Part shown: positions 41,002-52,375 of the stretch, in pieces
Layout of the letters: each line of letters opens with the position of its first letter
Position numbering within the stretch: position 1 is the stretch's first letter
Source of the DNA: Ustilaginoidea virens
Taxonomy: Eukaryota > Ascomycota > Sordariomycetes > Hypocreales > Clavicipitaceae
Length of the DNA stretch: 64,000 nucleotides
Assembly: GCF_000687475.1 (NCBI RefSeq)
Contig: NC_057317.1
Span: forward strand, 434,001 to 498,000
Direction: 5' to 3'
Position numbers and translations under genes: made by a program
Notes under the pieces: model-generated
Databases searched by the model: none
Told to the model about the DNA's origin: nothing
Seen by the model: the letters and a program-made list of their open reading frames with translations, nothing else

Positions 41002-42345
41002 CTAGTCGTCCTTGTCGACGCTGTAGACGTCCCCCCTGAACAGGCCAAAGGTCGCGTCGAGCCACCATATCATCTTCCAGTACAGGCTGGCCCGGCCCCA
41101 GTCAAACTCTCCGGCGTCGGTTCGCGGCACCTCGTTCCCAATCATGCTTCCGCTGAACCACTTAACAAACGGAACCGCGTTCACGAAACGCTGCATCACG
41201 GACTGCTGGGGGAGCAGAGCCTGCTCGGCAGGGAGCAGGCGGGCGCGGCGGGCCGTCGGGATCCGCCGGCAAAAGATGCCGTCGCCGTCCTTGGTCTCCG
41301 CGGGCTCCGCCCCAGAGCCGCCGAGGGCAGACGCGTCCGTCATGGTCGCAGAGGAGCGCGACGTCGTCGTCAACGTGGCCGTGTCCAGCGTCTGGCTAGA
41401 GGTCCGCGAGTCGGCCGGGGAGAGGTCCAGCAAGCGGCTTCGGAGCGTGGTGGGCATCCCGCTCGAGCTCTTCCGATAGGGCGTCCGCACGGAGGCGGCG
41501 GGCATGCTCAGCGACCGCCCGTGCTCCCCGTCAGCGACGCTTTCGACGTCGGGACAGGCCTCGTCCTTGGCAGGCGGGATGCCCCGGTACGGCTCGGCAT
41601 GCACCAAGTAGCCCAGGATCCGCTGGGGGCTCGCGTACGTGGCCGCGCTGGCAGCCTCGGCGCTCTCAAACGTCACCTTGACCCAGTGCTCGCCGCCGTC
41701 GGCGCGGTTCACGAGGGCCCTCTCGTCGGCGGTCAGGTTTCGCCGGCGCGTAAGGGCGGGATCGCGCAGCTCGGACTTGTACCGCCGCTGCGAGGCGGGA
41801 GGCTGGCGGGGGTAGTCCTCCAGGATGGCGCCGGCGAGCTGCTCGTAGTGCGAGACGGCGGCGTACTGCTGCGACGACGAGCGGTAGCCCCGGAGAATCA
41901 GCTCGACGGGGGTGCGAGGCACGGCTCGCTGAGGAGGGGCGTCGTCCTGCGACAGCCCGCTGCTCTTGCGCTGGATGCTGGTGACGGGCGCGGCAGCCTG
42001 CTGGTTCGAGACCCAGTCGCCAAAGAGCTTGTCGGCAGCAGCAAGGGTGGGATTCTCGCGGCTCCGAGCAGGCGTGCCGGTCCGCGATCTCGAGCGCCGG
42101 GTCGATTTCCCGAAGGCGCCGGATTCTGCGACGTTGCGCCGTGATCTCGAGCCGCCGGTGGGTGCTTCGTGCCTGCAAAAACGGCGCGGTTAGCGGATTC
42201 TGCATGCCGTGATCGCGGTCGCGGTCGCGGTCGCGTGCGTGGGATGGACGAACTGGTTAAAGTACATGGCATATGGCCGCCTAACACCATCTTCGCCAAC
42301 GTAGCATTCCTCGTCGGGAACATTATGCAGGATAAGAGGAGCCAT
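41002..42345 (-). CDS. nup53: Nucleoporin Nup53 (Nup35 family)
   Basis: Inner-ring nucleoporin that binds Nup170/Nup155 and the nuclear membrane. Exons 42345-42266 and 42172-41002 (416 aa); intron GTACTT...TTGCAG joins RRPYAM to [10 protein letters not shown] in phase 2. N-terminal signature [31 protein letters not shown]; the Nup35-type RRM (about 135-220) with [32 protein letters not shown] and [13 protein letters not shown]; then a Ser/Thr-rich linker. The C-terminus [19 protein letters not shown] is the amphipathic membrane-binding helix of the family. Confident. Confidence 0.93.
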
Positions 42346-43800
42346 GGGAAGGGCGCGCGACCGGTTTCGCCGATTCTCCCCCTTTTTTTTTTCCCTTTTC
42401 CTTTTCTCCTGTTCCTGTCCTGCTCTCTTCTTCTTTTTTTTTTTTTTTTTTTTTTTTTTTCTTTCGACCGGTGATGAGAGATACTCTAATGGGATGGAAG
42501 GAAATCGATGCGGGTGGGATGAACCGAGCTGGTCGGGTTTTTCATAGGCAGGCTGGAATGTTGGGTGTCGAGAAGCAAAAAAAAGAAACATTTTGGGGAC
42601 GGCCGACGTGAACTTTTAGTACGTCCCTCGGCCCGGAAGATTCCTGGCAGGGCAACTGCTCAGTGGGTCGACCGCTGCGGTTTATCCGATCCGGCCAGGC
42701 ATTCTGCCCTTCGCCGGGCCAAGATTATCCAGATTATCCTAGCACGACGACAACGGACAATGGACACGACGCCACTGCTACGAAAAAGAAGCACGCCAAG
42801 ACTGACTGCTGAGCGCAATTCACAATCACTGCCAGGCCGCCCAGCTTGATGCACGGTCCGGATCGGCAAGGCCATCGGCCGCGGCGTCATCCTCCAGCAA
42901 CATGGTGACCAGTCTGTCCACCAACGGCTTCAAGACTCGGACCTTCCGCGTCGAGACCATCAAGATGCGCACATCGCAGGTCCGACTCCATGGCCCGTCG
43001 GCAGGAAATTTTCGAACCCAAATTGCACGCCCGACCTTCTGGAACCGCCGCGCGTAACATGCGCGAACATGGCCCAAGCCAATGCGAGCCTTGTCCATCA
43101 CGATCCGAATCCCGCAGCAAGACTTTGTCCGCGAATCAGACGCCACTTGACCAAGTCATCCTCGCAACGGCCCCGACTCCGACTGATGGTCCCACTTGTG
43201 CATCCGGGGACGGGTCGAAACTTTGGATCCAGATCAAGAGCACGTTTGGTGCCATCTCCTGCGTCGAGGCCTCCGCCCAAGACGAGACGAGACGGCTTGA
43301 AGCAACACAATTTTGGGGGGGGGGGGGGTTGCAGCCCGTCCGTGCTACTACATGTTCCAGTGACCCTGGCCCTCATTTCCATGCTACCCAAGAGACCGGC
43401 ATAGGCGTCATTTTACTACTTCGAAAGGTGACGATCACGTAGAGTGAAGCAAGGTGTCGTAAGACCTGTCACTGGATGGATTTCCGAAACGGGTGAAGAA
43501 GCAAGAGCGTAAGTGCTGTCAAAGACCAGCTATCATGAACCGTCAGCGACAGATGATACAATGCAGCCTCTTCATCCCCAGTTGTCCGGCTTTTGCCCAA
43601 TTGATTCTATTCTGCCGGGACCCCCGGCTTATCTAGCTGCCCACTTGTAGTTGATACCACAATCTTCTACATGGAATCCTGCAGTGATCCCTGATCCTGC
43701 CGTTGCAGAAGCACGAGCGTGGAGAGGAGGCCTGACAGAGTAGTCTACATCACTTCCATCAAGCGTCACGCCTCGGCCGATCCAGCCAGCAACGAAGGCT

Positions 43801-44175
43801 TCAGATCATTGCCAGGGCGCTTGTAGCAGCAACACGACAGCCGAGCTCCTGCAGCTCGCTACTCTTGCCATTGTCCCTCTTTGGCATTCCCAGTTCCTTG
43901 GCCGACAGGTCCGTCTGAGGAACAGACAGCGTTTGCACGTCGGTCCAAGCGGCGCGCTGGACAAGCCTTTGTTTCGGCGACGAGGCAGCTCCGCCAGCTC
44001 CGCCAGCGCCGGCAGCTTGAATTGTCGATCCGGAGACAACGAACCTGCCAAAGGGTTTGGCGCGCAAAACTCCATACGGCAGAGGCCTCTTGTTGTCGAG
44101 GTGTCCTCGAAGCGCCGTGGTTACTCGGCGAATCAGCAGCTGGATATCACGCTGCGGCTGGGCAGCGCGCTTCAT
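43801..44175 (-). CDS. Doubtful ORF, 124 aa
   Basis: Begins MKRAAQPQRDIQLLIRRVTT and contains a GAGGAGGAA stretch. A different frame over the same DNA also stays open for 89 codons. No family recognised and no splice context; listed because its first 60 residues look non-repetitive. Confidence 0.2.
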   Translation of the reverse strand: MKRAAQPQRDIQLLIRRVTTALRGHLDNKRPLPYGVLRAKPFGRFVVSGSTIQAAGAGGAGGAASSPKQRLVQRAAWTDVQTLSVPQTDLSAKELGMPKRDNGKSSELQELGCRVAATSALAMI

Positions 44176-44942
44176 TCCCGCAGTCGCCAGCTCATGATAG
44201 ATAGGTCGACGGCGCTCACCGGCATGACAGGAAGCATCCAAGTCAGAACAGGCGAGGAGGGCTTGACGGCCGGCCTGATTGTGCCACGGCACGTCTTTTT
44301 TGCAAACGGGCGCGGCGCAATACTGGCCGCTCCTATTATGTGTTGGGTCGTTTTCGAGAATAGAAAGACAAAGGGCACAAAATGAAAGAAGAAAGGGAAA
44401 AACGCAGCGAAGAAAGAAAAAAAAGCAGTCCAGTAACGCGGGAGGAAAAACCAGTGCTGGCTAAAAGGGCCCAACAAAAAAGGAGGAAAAAAAAACATCG
44501 TGGGGAATTGAATCCCAGTTGTTTCCAAAGATTGGTGCAGCGGAGTATTTTTGGCCATTCCACGGTAATCTCTGGTAAAAGGCAAGAAATTAGTTCGTCT
44601 GGAAGGTCCAACTCCACCAGACTGAGCATTATTTACTGCTATATACCCTCCTTGGCGGGGCCTTGCAGCCCACCCGTCCTTACGTCAGCGAACTTTCCCA
44701 CCAATCGCTAGCGCTTCAGGGATTCAACCTTGCTTGGCGCCCGCGGCATCTACTTGTAACCGCAGAAAATACAGTCACGACATTCATATCTTTGTCATCT
44801 TGGATTCTAGAGAATATACATTGATCGATCTTGTAGTTCCCTACTAAAATATCCTTGCACAAGGGCTTTCCAGCCATTAGTTAAACATCAAATTCAAGTC
44901 AAAGACTGCCTGCCTGCTCTCACATGCAACAGCCACTTTGGC

Positions 44943-45563
44943 ATGTTTGGCACTCCTGAAACACCCGAGGAGAACACCAACCCGCCGACTGCGAAAGGCA
45001 AGTGGCGCACAAACTCTCTCGGTTCATTCTCTCCCCCCCCATCCAAGGCGAACGCCCTGCCGAGCACCAAGCTTGCAGTCGGCACGGCATCGATCCACCC
45101 TCGTCCGGCAGCACGGGCTCCTATCAAGGCCGAAATGGGAGCAAAAAAAAAAAATCCACAAAGGAGAGAAGGGAAGAGAAGAAAAAGAGCAGAAGAAACA
45201 TCCCGGTCCATTACGCGCGACCAGCAGGAAACTGTATCGGAGGGAAGCTTTGCACCAATTGCAGCCGTCGATGGCCCGGTCATGGCCCGCGGCATCGGCA
45301 TCGGGGCGACCGACCTGCCGCGGCCCGACAGCGGCGGGTGTCAGTCAGATCGGGGTAACTGGGCGGCTGCAAATTACGCCGCGGCTGGGGGCATGAGCAG
45401 AGAAAGCCCCTGCCAAATGGGGAAATTAGGCTCCAGCCCCAAGGTTAATTCCCCGGGCCCCTTCCTTGCGGTAGCGTGCCGCCTGATTGGCTGCTGCAGG
45501 CTTAGCGTCGGGTCTCCCAGGGGCCGGGCTCCCGCTGGCCGCCCGCTACCGTACAGATTCTGA
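44943..45563 (+). CDS. Doubtful ORF, 206 aa
   Basis: Begins MFGTPETPEENTNPPTAKGK; hydrophilic, Pro/Ser/Lys-rich first half with a basic NPQRREGKRRKRAEE patch, then Gly-rich. Three frames are partly open here, so chance is likely. No family recognised. Confidence 0.2.
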   Translation: MFGTPETPEENTNPPTAKGKWRTNSLGSFSPPPSKANALPSTKLAVGTASIHPRPAARAPIKAEMGAKKKNPQRREGKRRKRAEETSRSITRDQQETVSEGSFAPIAAVDGPVMARGIGIGATDLPRPDSGGCQSDRGNWAAANYAAAGGMSRESPCQMGKLGSSPKVNSPGPFLAVACRLIGCCRLSVGSPRGRAPAGRPLPYRF

Positions 45564-46791
45564 CTTGGGGCTAGGCGGCGGCCCGAAAAGCGGACCCCGG
45601 GCAGCGGACCCCGGGCAGCGGACCCCCGGCAACTTGGCCGAACCAAGCTATGCGACGTAGATGTACCCATGTCGACGGCGAGGCGGGTTGCTATAGTCCA
45701 GTCGCGGCGACTGCTTGGTGTCAAGGGACCGGCACGTTCCTTTATTTTTTTCGTTTTCTTTTTTTTTTCTTCTTCTTTCTTTCTTTTCTTTTTATTCTGT
45801 TCTATTCTTCTCTTCTCTTCTCTTCTCTTGTCGTACTGCTCATTCAAACCCTCCCGGGTCCAGGCAGGCTGCATGTGGCCACCCAGTGTCGCCTTTGGGC
45901 CAACTCTCATCGAGGCCGCGACTGCCCATCATCATGGCCCAGAACATCTCTCGACCGAGGCCCTTTTTCTTGCTTGTGCCTAATCAAACCATCTCCACCT
46001 TTCTGCTTCTGTTCAACATTTCTAGCGACAGCCTCCGGCGTCATCTAACGAAACATTGACGCGAGCTGCTCTCGGCAAGGCATTCATGGAGTGCAGGCGA
46101 CCAGGCCAGGCGTGGAATTTGCCGCCCAATCGGCTGCACCCAGTCGCCTCTGGGCGACGACTCCGTAGACTTGGGGGGAAATCGCGAACCCGTAGTGGGG
46201 CGAAATCCGAATGCCATGGCAATAAACAGGGGTGCATGCCCAGCCCAGCATGGTCGCTCATCTCCCTGGCTGTTCGGTCTCAGAGGGCTTCATCGCGGGA
46301 CACATGGAGGTGGTATGGAACAAGACAAGATCTGGAAAACAAGGATGGAAAAGTGACGGCAGGCGGGGAGGCGCGTCTTCTTTGCCTAGCGCAGTGCTTT
46401 GTCGCTTCGGCGGCCGGCCCAAAGATCTTGTTGCCTACATCCTTTTGTAGATCGAGCATTGGCACATCTGCGCTCCCGAAATAGCCGGCACGTGCGACGC
46501 TGATCCTTGGCTCAGGCTTGTGGTGCGGTAGGTCGCAAGGACGGGCCCTGTTTCACTCGTCTACACGGAAATAAAAGCTGGTAAGAGGATGCCGGAAATT
46601 GGAATGGTAGAGTCAAACAGTTTTCAATTCCAAGGGCCCTTTTGCTACATGCCGATCTACCAGCCATGTTGGATTCTAGCATGTTGAGTAATCTTAGCCA
46701 TGCCGGGCAATGTTATGAGTGATGAATGAGTGGTGTAGCCCAGCAAGGTAACCCGATGTCTCTTCTCCCTTTCGTCTTTGATTTTCCCGCC

Positions 46792-47727
46792 CTAGTACCG
46801 CCAAAACGGTTGACTTGCATACGGCGCCTCCATCGCAGCGCACTCTTCCCGTTGATAGCCCGAGCTGTTGTCTGTGGAAGTTGACGTGCTCCACATGACT
46901 GGCTGCGGACGGGCCCGAGATAGCAAGGTACCGCTGCCACTGTCGTTGTCATGTGGGTTCTGTACTTGGACCATATCCCATGGTGATCCACTTGCAATAT
47001 GCATGTGATGGGCCTTGGCCGGATCCGTACCCTCACTGCAAGTTGGTAAGGCATAGTCGTTGATCGTTTGGCATTGTTCTGCCAAAGCTTGTGATTCGCC
47101 TGTGTAGCTGGAAAAGCTTTTGTAGGTGGTCGGAGAGCTGCGGCTCGGTTCGTTGGACGGCAGGCTCATCTGCTGTCCCCCTTTGTAAGCAGCAGGACCC
47201 AAGTCGTGGAACTCGTGGTTATCCATTGGATAGCCGTGTATATCCTGAGCCGTATAAGGTAGCCCTTCTGTCGGCGTTGGATACTCAGAAAATGCGCCAT
47301 TGTCGGATATAGCTCCCGGCGATGAGCCGGCTGTCGAGGAGGAGGCCGTAGCAAGCCAACTCCTGAACCTTGCCACTTGTTCTTCGAGCATTCGATTACG
47401 TCGAAGGAGCTCCTGGTACACTCGACTTGATCCAACGTGACTTCTTTTCTCCTTCAATTCCTGCTCTAAACGAGCGATTCGATCCTTGACCCTCCTGCGG
47501 TTGGCCCTCTGAGCCTCGCGGTCGTGGGCACGCTTGTGTTCTAGCTGCAAAGGAGTTAAAGACGCACGAGTCCCTACGTCCGAGTCATCAGTGCCCCTGC
47601 CAGCTGCTCAAACATTTCTAACGACAGTGTGATACCAGCGAGGGAGTATAAAAAGAGCTTCGGGGGATAAAGGGGACTCACGTTTTGGTTTCGTCATGCT
47701 TGCTTGTTCAAATTTACGCTCGTTCAT
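46792..47727 (-). CDS. bZIP-like transcription factor
   Basis: Exons 47727-47682 and 47573-46792 (275 aa, or 265 from the inner ATG at 47697). The 108-nt intron (GTGAGT...ACGTAG) joins MTKPK to RTRASLTPLQLEHKR, which continues into the basic region RAHDREAQRANRRRVKD and a short leucine zipper (IARLEQEL, LLRRNRMLEEQVARF). The invariant bZIP Asn is Asp here, as in a Pezizomycotina subgroup with the RxxDREAQRA pattern that I recall. The rest is Ser/Gln/Thr-rich and probably an activation domain, with the aromatic end YASQPFWRY. A nuclear DNA-binding role is inferred. It stands alone in a 10-kb sparse interval, so its targets cannot be read from neighbours. Confidence 0.8.
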
Positions 47728-50700
47728 GGGAAACGAAGGTCTGGTTTGAGTTTCAAGGACGGCGATGATGATGAAGAAGAGGGTAATATATTCCGAGAGA
47801 TACTTGTATCTGGCACAGCAATATGTTCGGGATGTCACAGTGCCAATTATGTGAGTTCTTCTTGCAGGCTGAAGGGGGTATTGCATTTATATGCTTTCAG
47901 ACGCACGAAGTGAGGGGGTTGGCCGTAGGAGACGCTCACACCGCCGCAACGCGAATACACCAGCCATCTAGCTAGTTAGATTGTCATATCGGTGCATGCG
48001 GAGCGCAGAGCAGTTTATTTAGAAACAACTAGATTTTATTCTAGGAGCTGTCTGGATGAGGAAGGATCACCGCCCGACAAGCCCACTACTTCGGTTGGCA
48101 TTTGAGATTGCCGGGGGAGGGGGAAAGGGGGACACTCACAATGTCACCGGATAGTTGCATGGTAGCCGGCAGCGAAAACAGGGACATTATCTGTCCAGGT
48201 GCCCGAGCTTATTTTCCTCCAGTTGCAGTCGAGACGAAAATGTGCGAGTGGTTCTAGCTTTTGCTCCCCCGGGGAACTGGCAATTCGGCGTTACCTTGGA
48301 ACGCTGCCTTGGAGATACACACGCTTAATTAGGAAGACAATTGACAGGGACGGTGTAGGGCGACAAACAGGGGTCGATTTCTCGTCTTGTTATATGCAAA
48401 AAAAAAAAACGCATTGACACCGTGGCTTTTTTTTTATCATCATAAGAAAAGCAAACCCAGAAGTCGAGGGGCTGGTGAGAGCAAAATGACGGCGCCAGGG
48501 GCGTACGCCGACGTTTCAATACGTTGCGAGACTTTGATTTTTTTCTTGTCTCGACAGTGGCGGGCCAGGCGTGATGGTTGCGGAATACTTGCTGGCTTCG
48601 ACAATAATGTCAGGATGTTGGGACGAGGTGTTGTTGCCCGATGAAGGGGGGGGGGGGGGGGAAGGGGTGGAGGGGGTTAACGGTGCTGGAAAACGACAAC
48701 CCCCAAGGCTGCTAGGACAGAAATAAACGTTTCATATCCTTGACACCTCCGTATGTCGCAGTTGATTAGCCGTCTGCAACAATCCGAGGTGTTTCCGGCT
48801 CGCGTTGATGTGTTCAACCGAAGGTGTCGCAATTTTTGCCAGAATCTTTCCAGAAGCTGACTGGGACTGAAGACTGGGAGTGTGCCCTACCATCACAGTG
48901 ATGGCCGCAGACCACATGCCTACTTGACGGCTGCGACCGCAGCATCGCCATGCTAGTTCCATTCCCTAGGAGGAGACTCGGGATTCGACAAGCCTTTTGC
49001 CAAACTCCCCGTCCATCCCCTTGACAGTCATCCAAAACTCCAGGAGCCAGCAGGTGACGGACGGCCCCACCGACGACCGATCATCTTCCGAATCCCTGCT
49101 GATGGCTGCTAGCCCTAGCCAAAGAATGATCAACATTTTCCTGGTCCCTGGATCAGTGGGAGGATACTCCGTACGTACCCCTTGATCCACTTCTTTGGAG
49201 AAGAACCTGCTTCTAGCGATCGACTGGCTAAGGTCCTGGAAATCTACCCGCTCGCTCCTCCTTGACCGTCCAAGCGAGGGCACAGGATAAGGCTGATCAC
49301 CTCGGCGCGGGGCGGGGTTTTTCGATGGATCCGCCCTGAAGAGAATTTGAAACAAGCCGTGGAAAGACGTGGAATTTTTTCTAGAACTCTTGTCGAGCGG
49401 AAGTTGATGACGAGAGAGAAAGCAGCTGGCAAGGTGCGTAGTCTGGACCAAGGTTGTCAGGGCTCTCAGCTGTGCCAACATGTCACAAACACAAACGACC
49501 ATCAAATCAAACCTTACCATATCATGTTCCTCCGTTCCCAACAATCCAGACAGTGCGCTGCAGAGCCTAAAGTTGCGCGGCAGCTGCACAGGGTATCGCA
49601 ATTCCCGTTCAGTGTTTGAGGTTGGCAGTGCGAACTGTGAAGCCTTGGACGGGTTGCGAACCCCACATGCACCTTCCTCTGGAGGAGGTACCTTAGGTAA
49701 GGTAGCCAAGGTATCTTAGGTTAGGAGGTAGGTGGGGCGTGCACTATGAGGTACCTAGCTCGTCAGGTAGCAGATACCCACGTCTATCGACTTGACGAGG
49801 ATTGCCTGGATGGAAGCGGCAAGAGCCCGAGACTGGGTGCAGCTGGTACGAGTAAAGAGTGGTACCATGATCCTGGTCAGAGGTTCGGTGACAGGCACGG
49901 CCATTATTACCACAGTAAAAAGGCTCACTTTTTATGGCATAATGTGGTAATTTAGGCCTGTCGGGCGGAGCGTCAAGCCGTACTAGACAGGTAGGTAGGT
50001 AGGTAGGTACCTAACTCCTAAGCCTCTTTGGCGGGAGAGGTGTCTATGGCGACTCGCATGATGCGCGTACCGGGTACCTACCAGGTAGTTGCTTGAGCAC
50101 AGTGCGTAGACACGCAGCAGCGGCGGCAGCAACTCTCTGGAAACCCCTGCAAAGTCTTGCTTGGTCGCTCACTCAGGCTCGCGGTGGCGTCCCAGTTGGT
50201 GAATCGGACGCGATCTCGTCCTGATACTCTTACGGACACCAAGTCTCAGGCTTCTCCTGCTGGCTGCTGGCGAACCAATAAGCCCCTGTCTACATATGGC
50301 TGGCGGACGACTGCGGCTAACCTACACGGATATAGGGGATATAGGGATGATCATTTTGAGTTGGGGGCATTTCCATGTGGGGCCGGCCGCAGACACCTGC
50401 GCCCCGCCAGGCGGCCGGCTTGCTCATTGGCCAGTGCCCTCGCCACGGTGGGGAAATGGAGTGGCCAATCGGCAGCGCTCTTTGTTTCGTGCGAGAAGTG
50501 TGTCGCAGCTTCGGCAACCAACATGAACCCACGATCCGGTGGCCTCAGTCGAGGAAACGCAAACGAGGCGGCATGGTGCTCCTGTCGCTCCCCCTGGTGC
50601 ACGCTGTGCTGAGTCCCGAGTCCTGACAGTGAAACAGACTGGGCGCAGCCCCGATCGCGCCGCGCCGGTGACGTCTCCGTGGGCAACGCACCCGCCTGCC

Positions 50701-51501
50701 GCCCACCAGACAGACATAGGTGAGGGAGTAGGCCGACAACAAGCAGACGGACATGGCAAAAGAGTCAAATGCGCAGGACCTCGGCCGTGCGCTATTCGAG
50801 CCTCAAGCACTGTGAAATCCTGCCAAGGGTGCCACCTCTACTCCCGATGCCGCTGTTGGTGCCGCTGCTGATGGTACCATACCGGTCGAGATTTTGATAA
50901 AACGGGCCCGTGTTCCTATTACACGGCATTCAAGGGAGGGTTTCCCTTTTAACCGAAGAAAGTACTCGACTGGAAGTTTCAAGATGTGTATTTTTTTTTC
51001 ATCATCTCTGTGATCGGCGGAGACTAGGATTCAAAATTGAACGGAGCTGCTTGCTATATGTGACGTGATATTCGGCCGGTCGTTAACCGGCGGCCATCCG
51101 ACATCCGATGGATCATGTGGCAAACTCATGGTGATTCTCTTTGAATGACGCAACGACGCAAAAGCGGTGCGATGCCGATCAAGGGGATTACCGCGGAGTG
51201 GTGTTGATAGTGGCGGTATTATTGGTACCGCCAGTATCAGCACTGGCCAGCGAATGGAGTCGCCGTGTATTCGTTGCAATACCGTCACGAGTCTAACTAC
51301 AGATGGTTTGGAAAATCACCGTTTCCTCCATATGGTTTAGGGAGAGCGAGAAGCTCCGCATGTTGGTTTTGATTTTGGCGCAAAAGCAAGATGGAAGGGA
51401 CTGCCGCCTTCAATAATGGATGTATCGAGACATTCTCGGCCATGAGCCAGACGTTATTATGGAAGGCTTGGAAAGACGGACGCAGCATCGTAGTACTCCC
51501 T

Positions 51502-51545
<44 letters not shown>

Positions 51546-52375
51546 CAAAAAACTGCCTATCGCCAGACCCAGGGGGGGAAGGGGAGGGGGGTTAGTTGCG
51601 CACAGCGTGAATGGAGCGGGGGAAAGGAAATCAAACAAACATTTCCAGGTCTTTCTGTTTGTGCCGTCATTTCGTTTCGGCCCAGAATTCAACCAACTCG
51701 GCCTGGTTTCTGGGCCTGTCGAGTCGTGGTTGACTGAGGACTTTGTAGTCTGGAATGGGGCTGGACGATGTAGACTGAGGAAGTAACGAGGCATCATGAT
51801 CCATCGTGTTCCATCGTGGTCCGTATGATTTATCATGTCCATCATGATCCATCGTGATCCAACCATGGGAGCCGAGCACCGACCGAGTGCAGACTGATGA
51901 TTGGATGTAATGTCTGGTGCTCACAAGCCGCCTCTAACCAGCAGCTCCACTTGGCACCTCAACGTGCAGCCAAGTGCTGCGTACTCCGTACTCCGCTCTT
52001 CGTGCTCGGTTCTCGGTGTTGCCATGTACAATGTACATGCCTCCTCTCCAAGGACCCTTGGGATTCCTCCCCCCGCCGACAAGACGACAACCCTTTCACC
52101 TCGTCTCACGCCGTCCGCCTTCCAACAGACAAAGTGCTCTGCGGTGGCCTCTCGCCAAGCTCCCTAATCACAGCTTGGCCGTTCCCTTGCGGCCCTCAGC
52201 TGCGGCCCGTTGCCTTGTGTCTGGCTGGTGCCAGATTTGCTGCCCCCCCAACCGCCAATCTCGTCGCATCTCCCGGCTAGCCACCACCGACCAGCTCGGC
52301 GAAACGCCCGACGCAATCTTCCTCGGCCGTTTCGATACCGCTGTTTTTTCTTTCTTTTTCCCACAGTCGCAGGCC
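47728..52375. other. Sparse 4.6-kb region between bZIP (-) and DUF255 (+) genes
   Basis: Contains a poly-G run (48645-48660), AGGTACCT-type repeats (49686-50090), a 43-T run at 51503-51545, a degenerate ATCATGATCCATCGTG array (51791-51870) and TACTCCGTA motifs (51977-51997). A frame of 247 codons at 48966-49709 (-) has no family resemblance or proper start. 52345-52367 is a polypyrimidine tract ending CCCACAG, likely the acceptor of a 5'-leader intron of the next gene. Confidence 0.45.
49686..50090. repeat. AGGTACCT / AGGTAGGT palindromic repeat cluster
   Basis: GGTACCTTAGGTAAGG at 49687, GGTACCTAGC at 49752, (GTAG)n GACAGGTAGGTAGGTAGG followed by TACCTAAC at 49985-50015, and GGTACCTACCAGGTAG at 50075. 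Units are inverted copies of each other around the GGTACC palindrome. Confidence 0.7.

Larger units (their letters stand above)
42346..46791. other. Sparse 4.4-kb region
   Basis: Upstream flank of Nup53 followed by long non-coding-looking sequence. It holds a T-run at 42432-42461, a G-run at 43315-43328, a purine-rich strand at 44380-44500, a triplicated GCAGCGGACCCC(C/G)GG motif at 45585-45630 and CT-rich DNA at 45740-45830. Two doubtful ORFs are listed separately. Nothing else is recognisable. Confidence 0.4.

Noticed and set aside
40663..42144. 493-codon + frame over Nup53
   Set aside because: Antisense shadow of Nup53, whose RRM and C-terminal helix are unmistakable on the minus strand.
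44490..44570. tRNA-like segment on the minus strand followed by a T-run
   Set aside because: A TTCAA loop-like motif is present, but the T-stem does not pair, no 7-bp acceptor stem can be formed and no anticodon arm is consistent.
48966..49709. 247-codon minus-strand frame
   Set aside because: It lacks an ATG at its 5' end, shows no family features, and overlaps short AGGTA repeats at its beginning; chance frame more likely.
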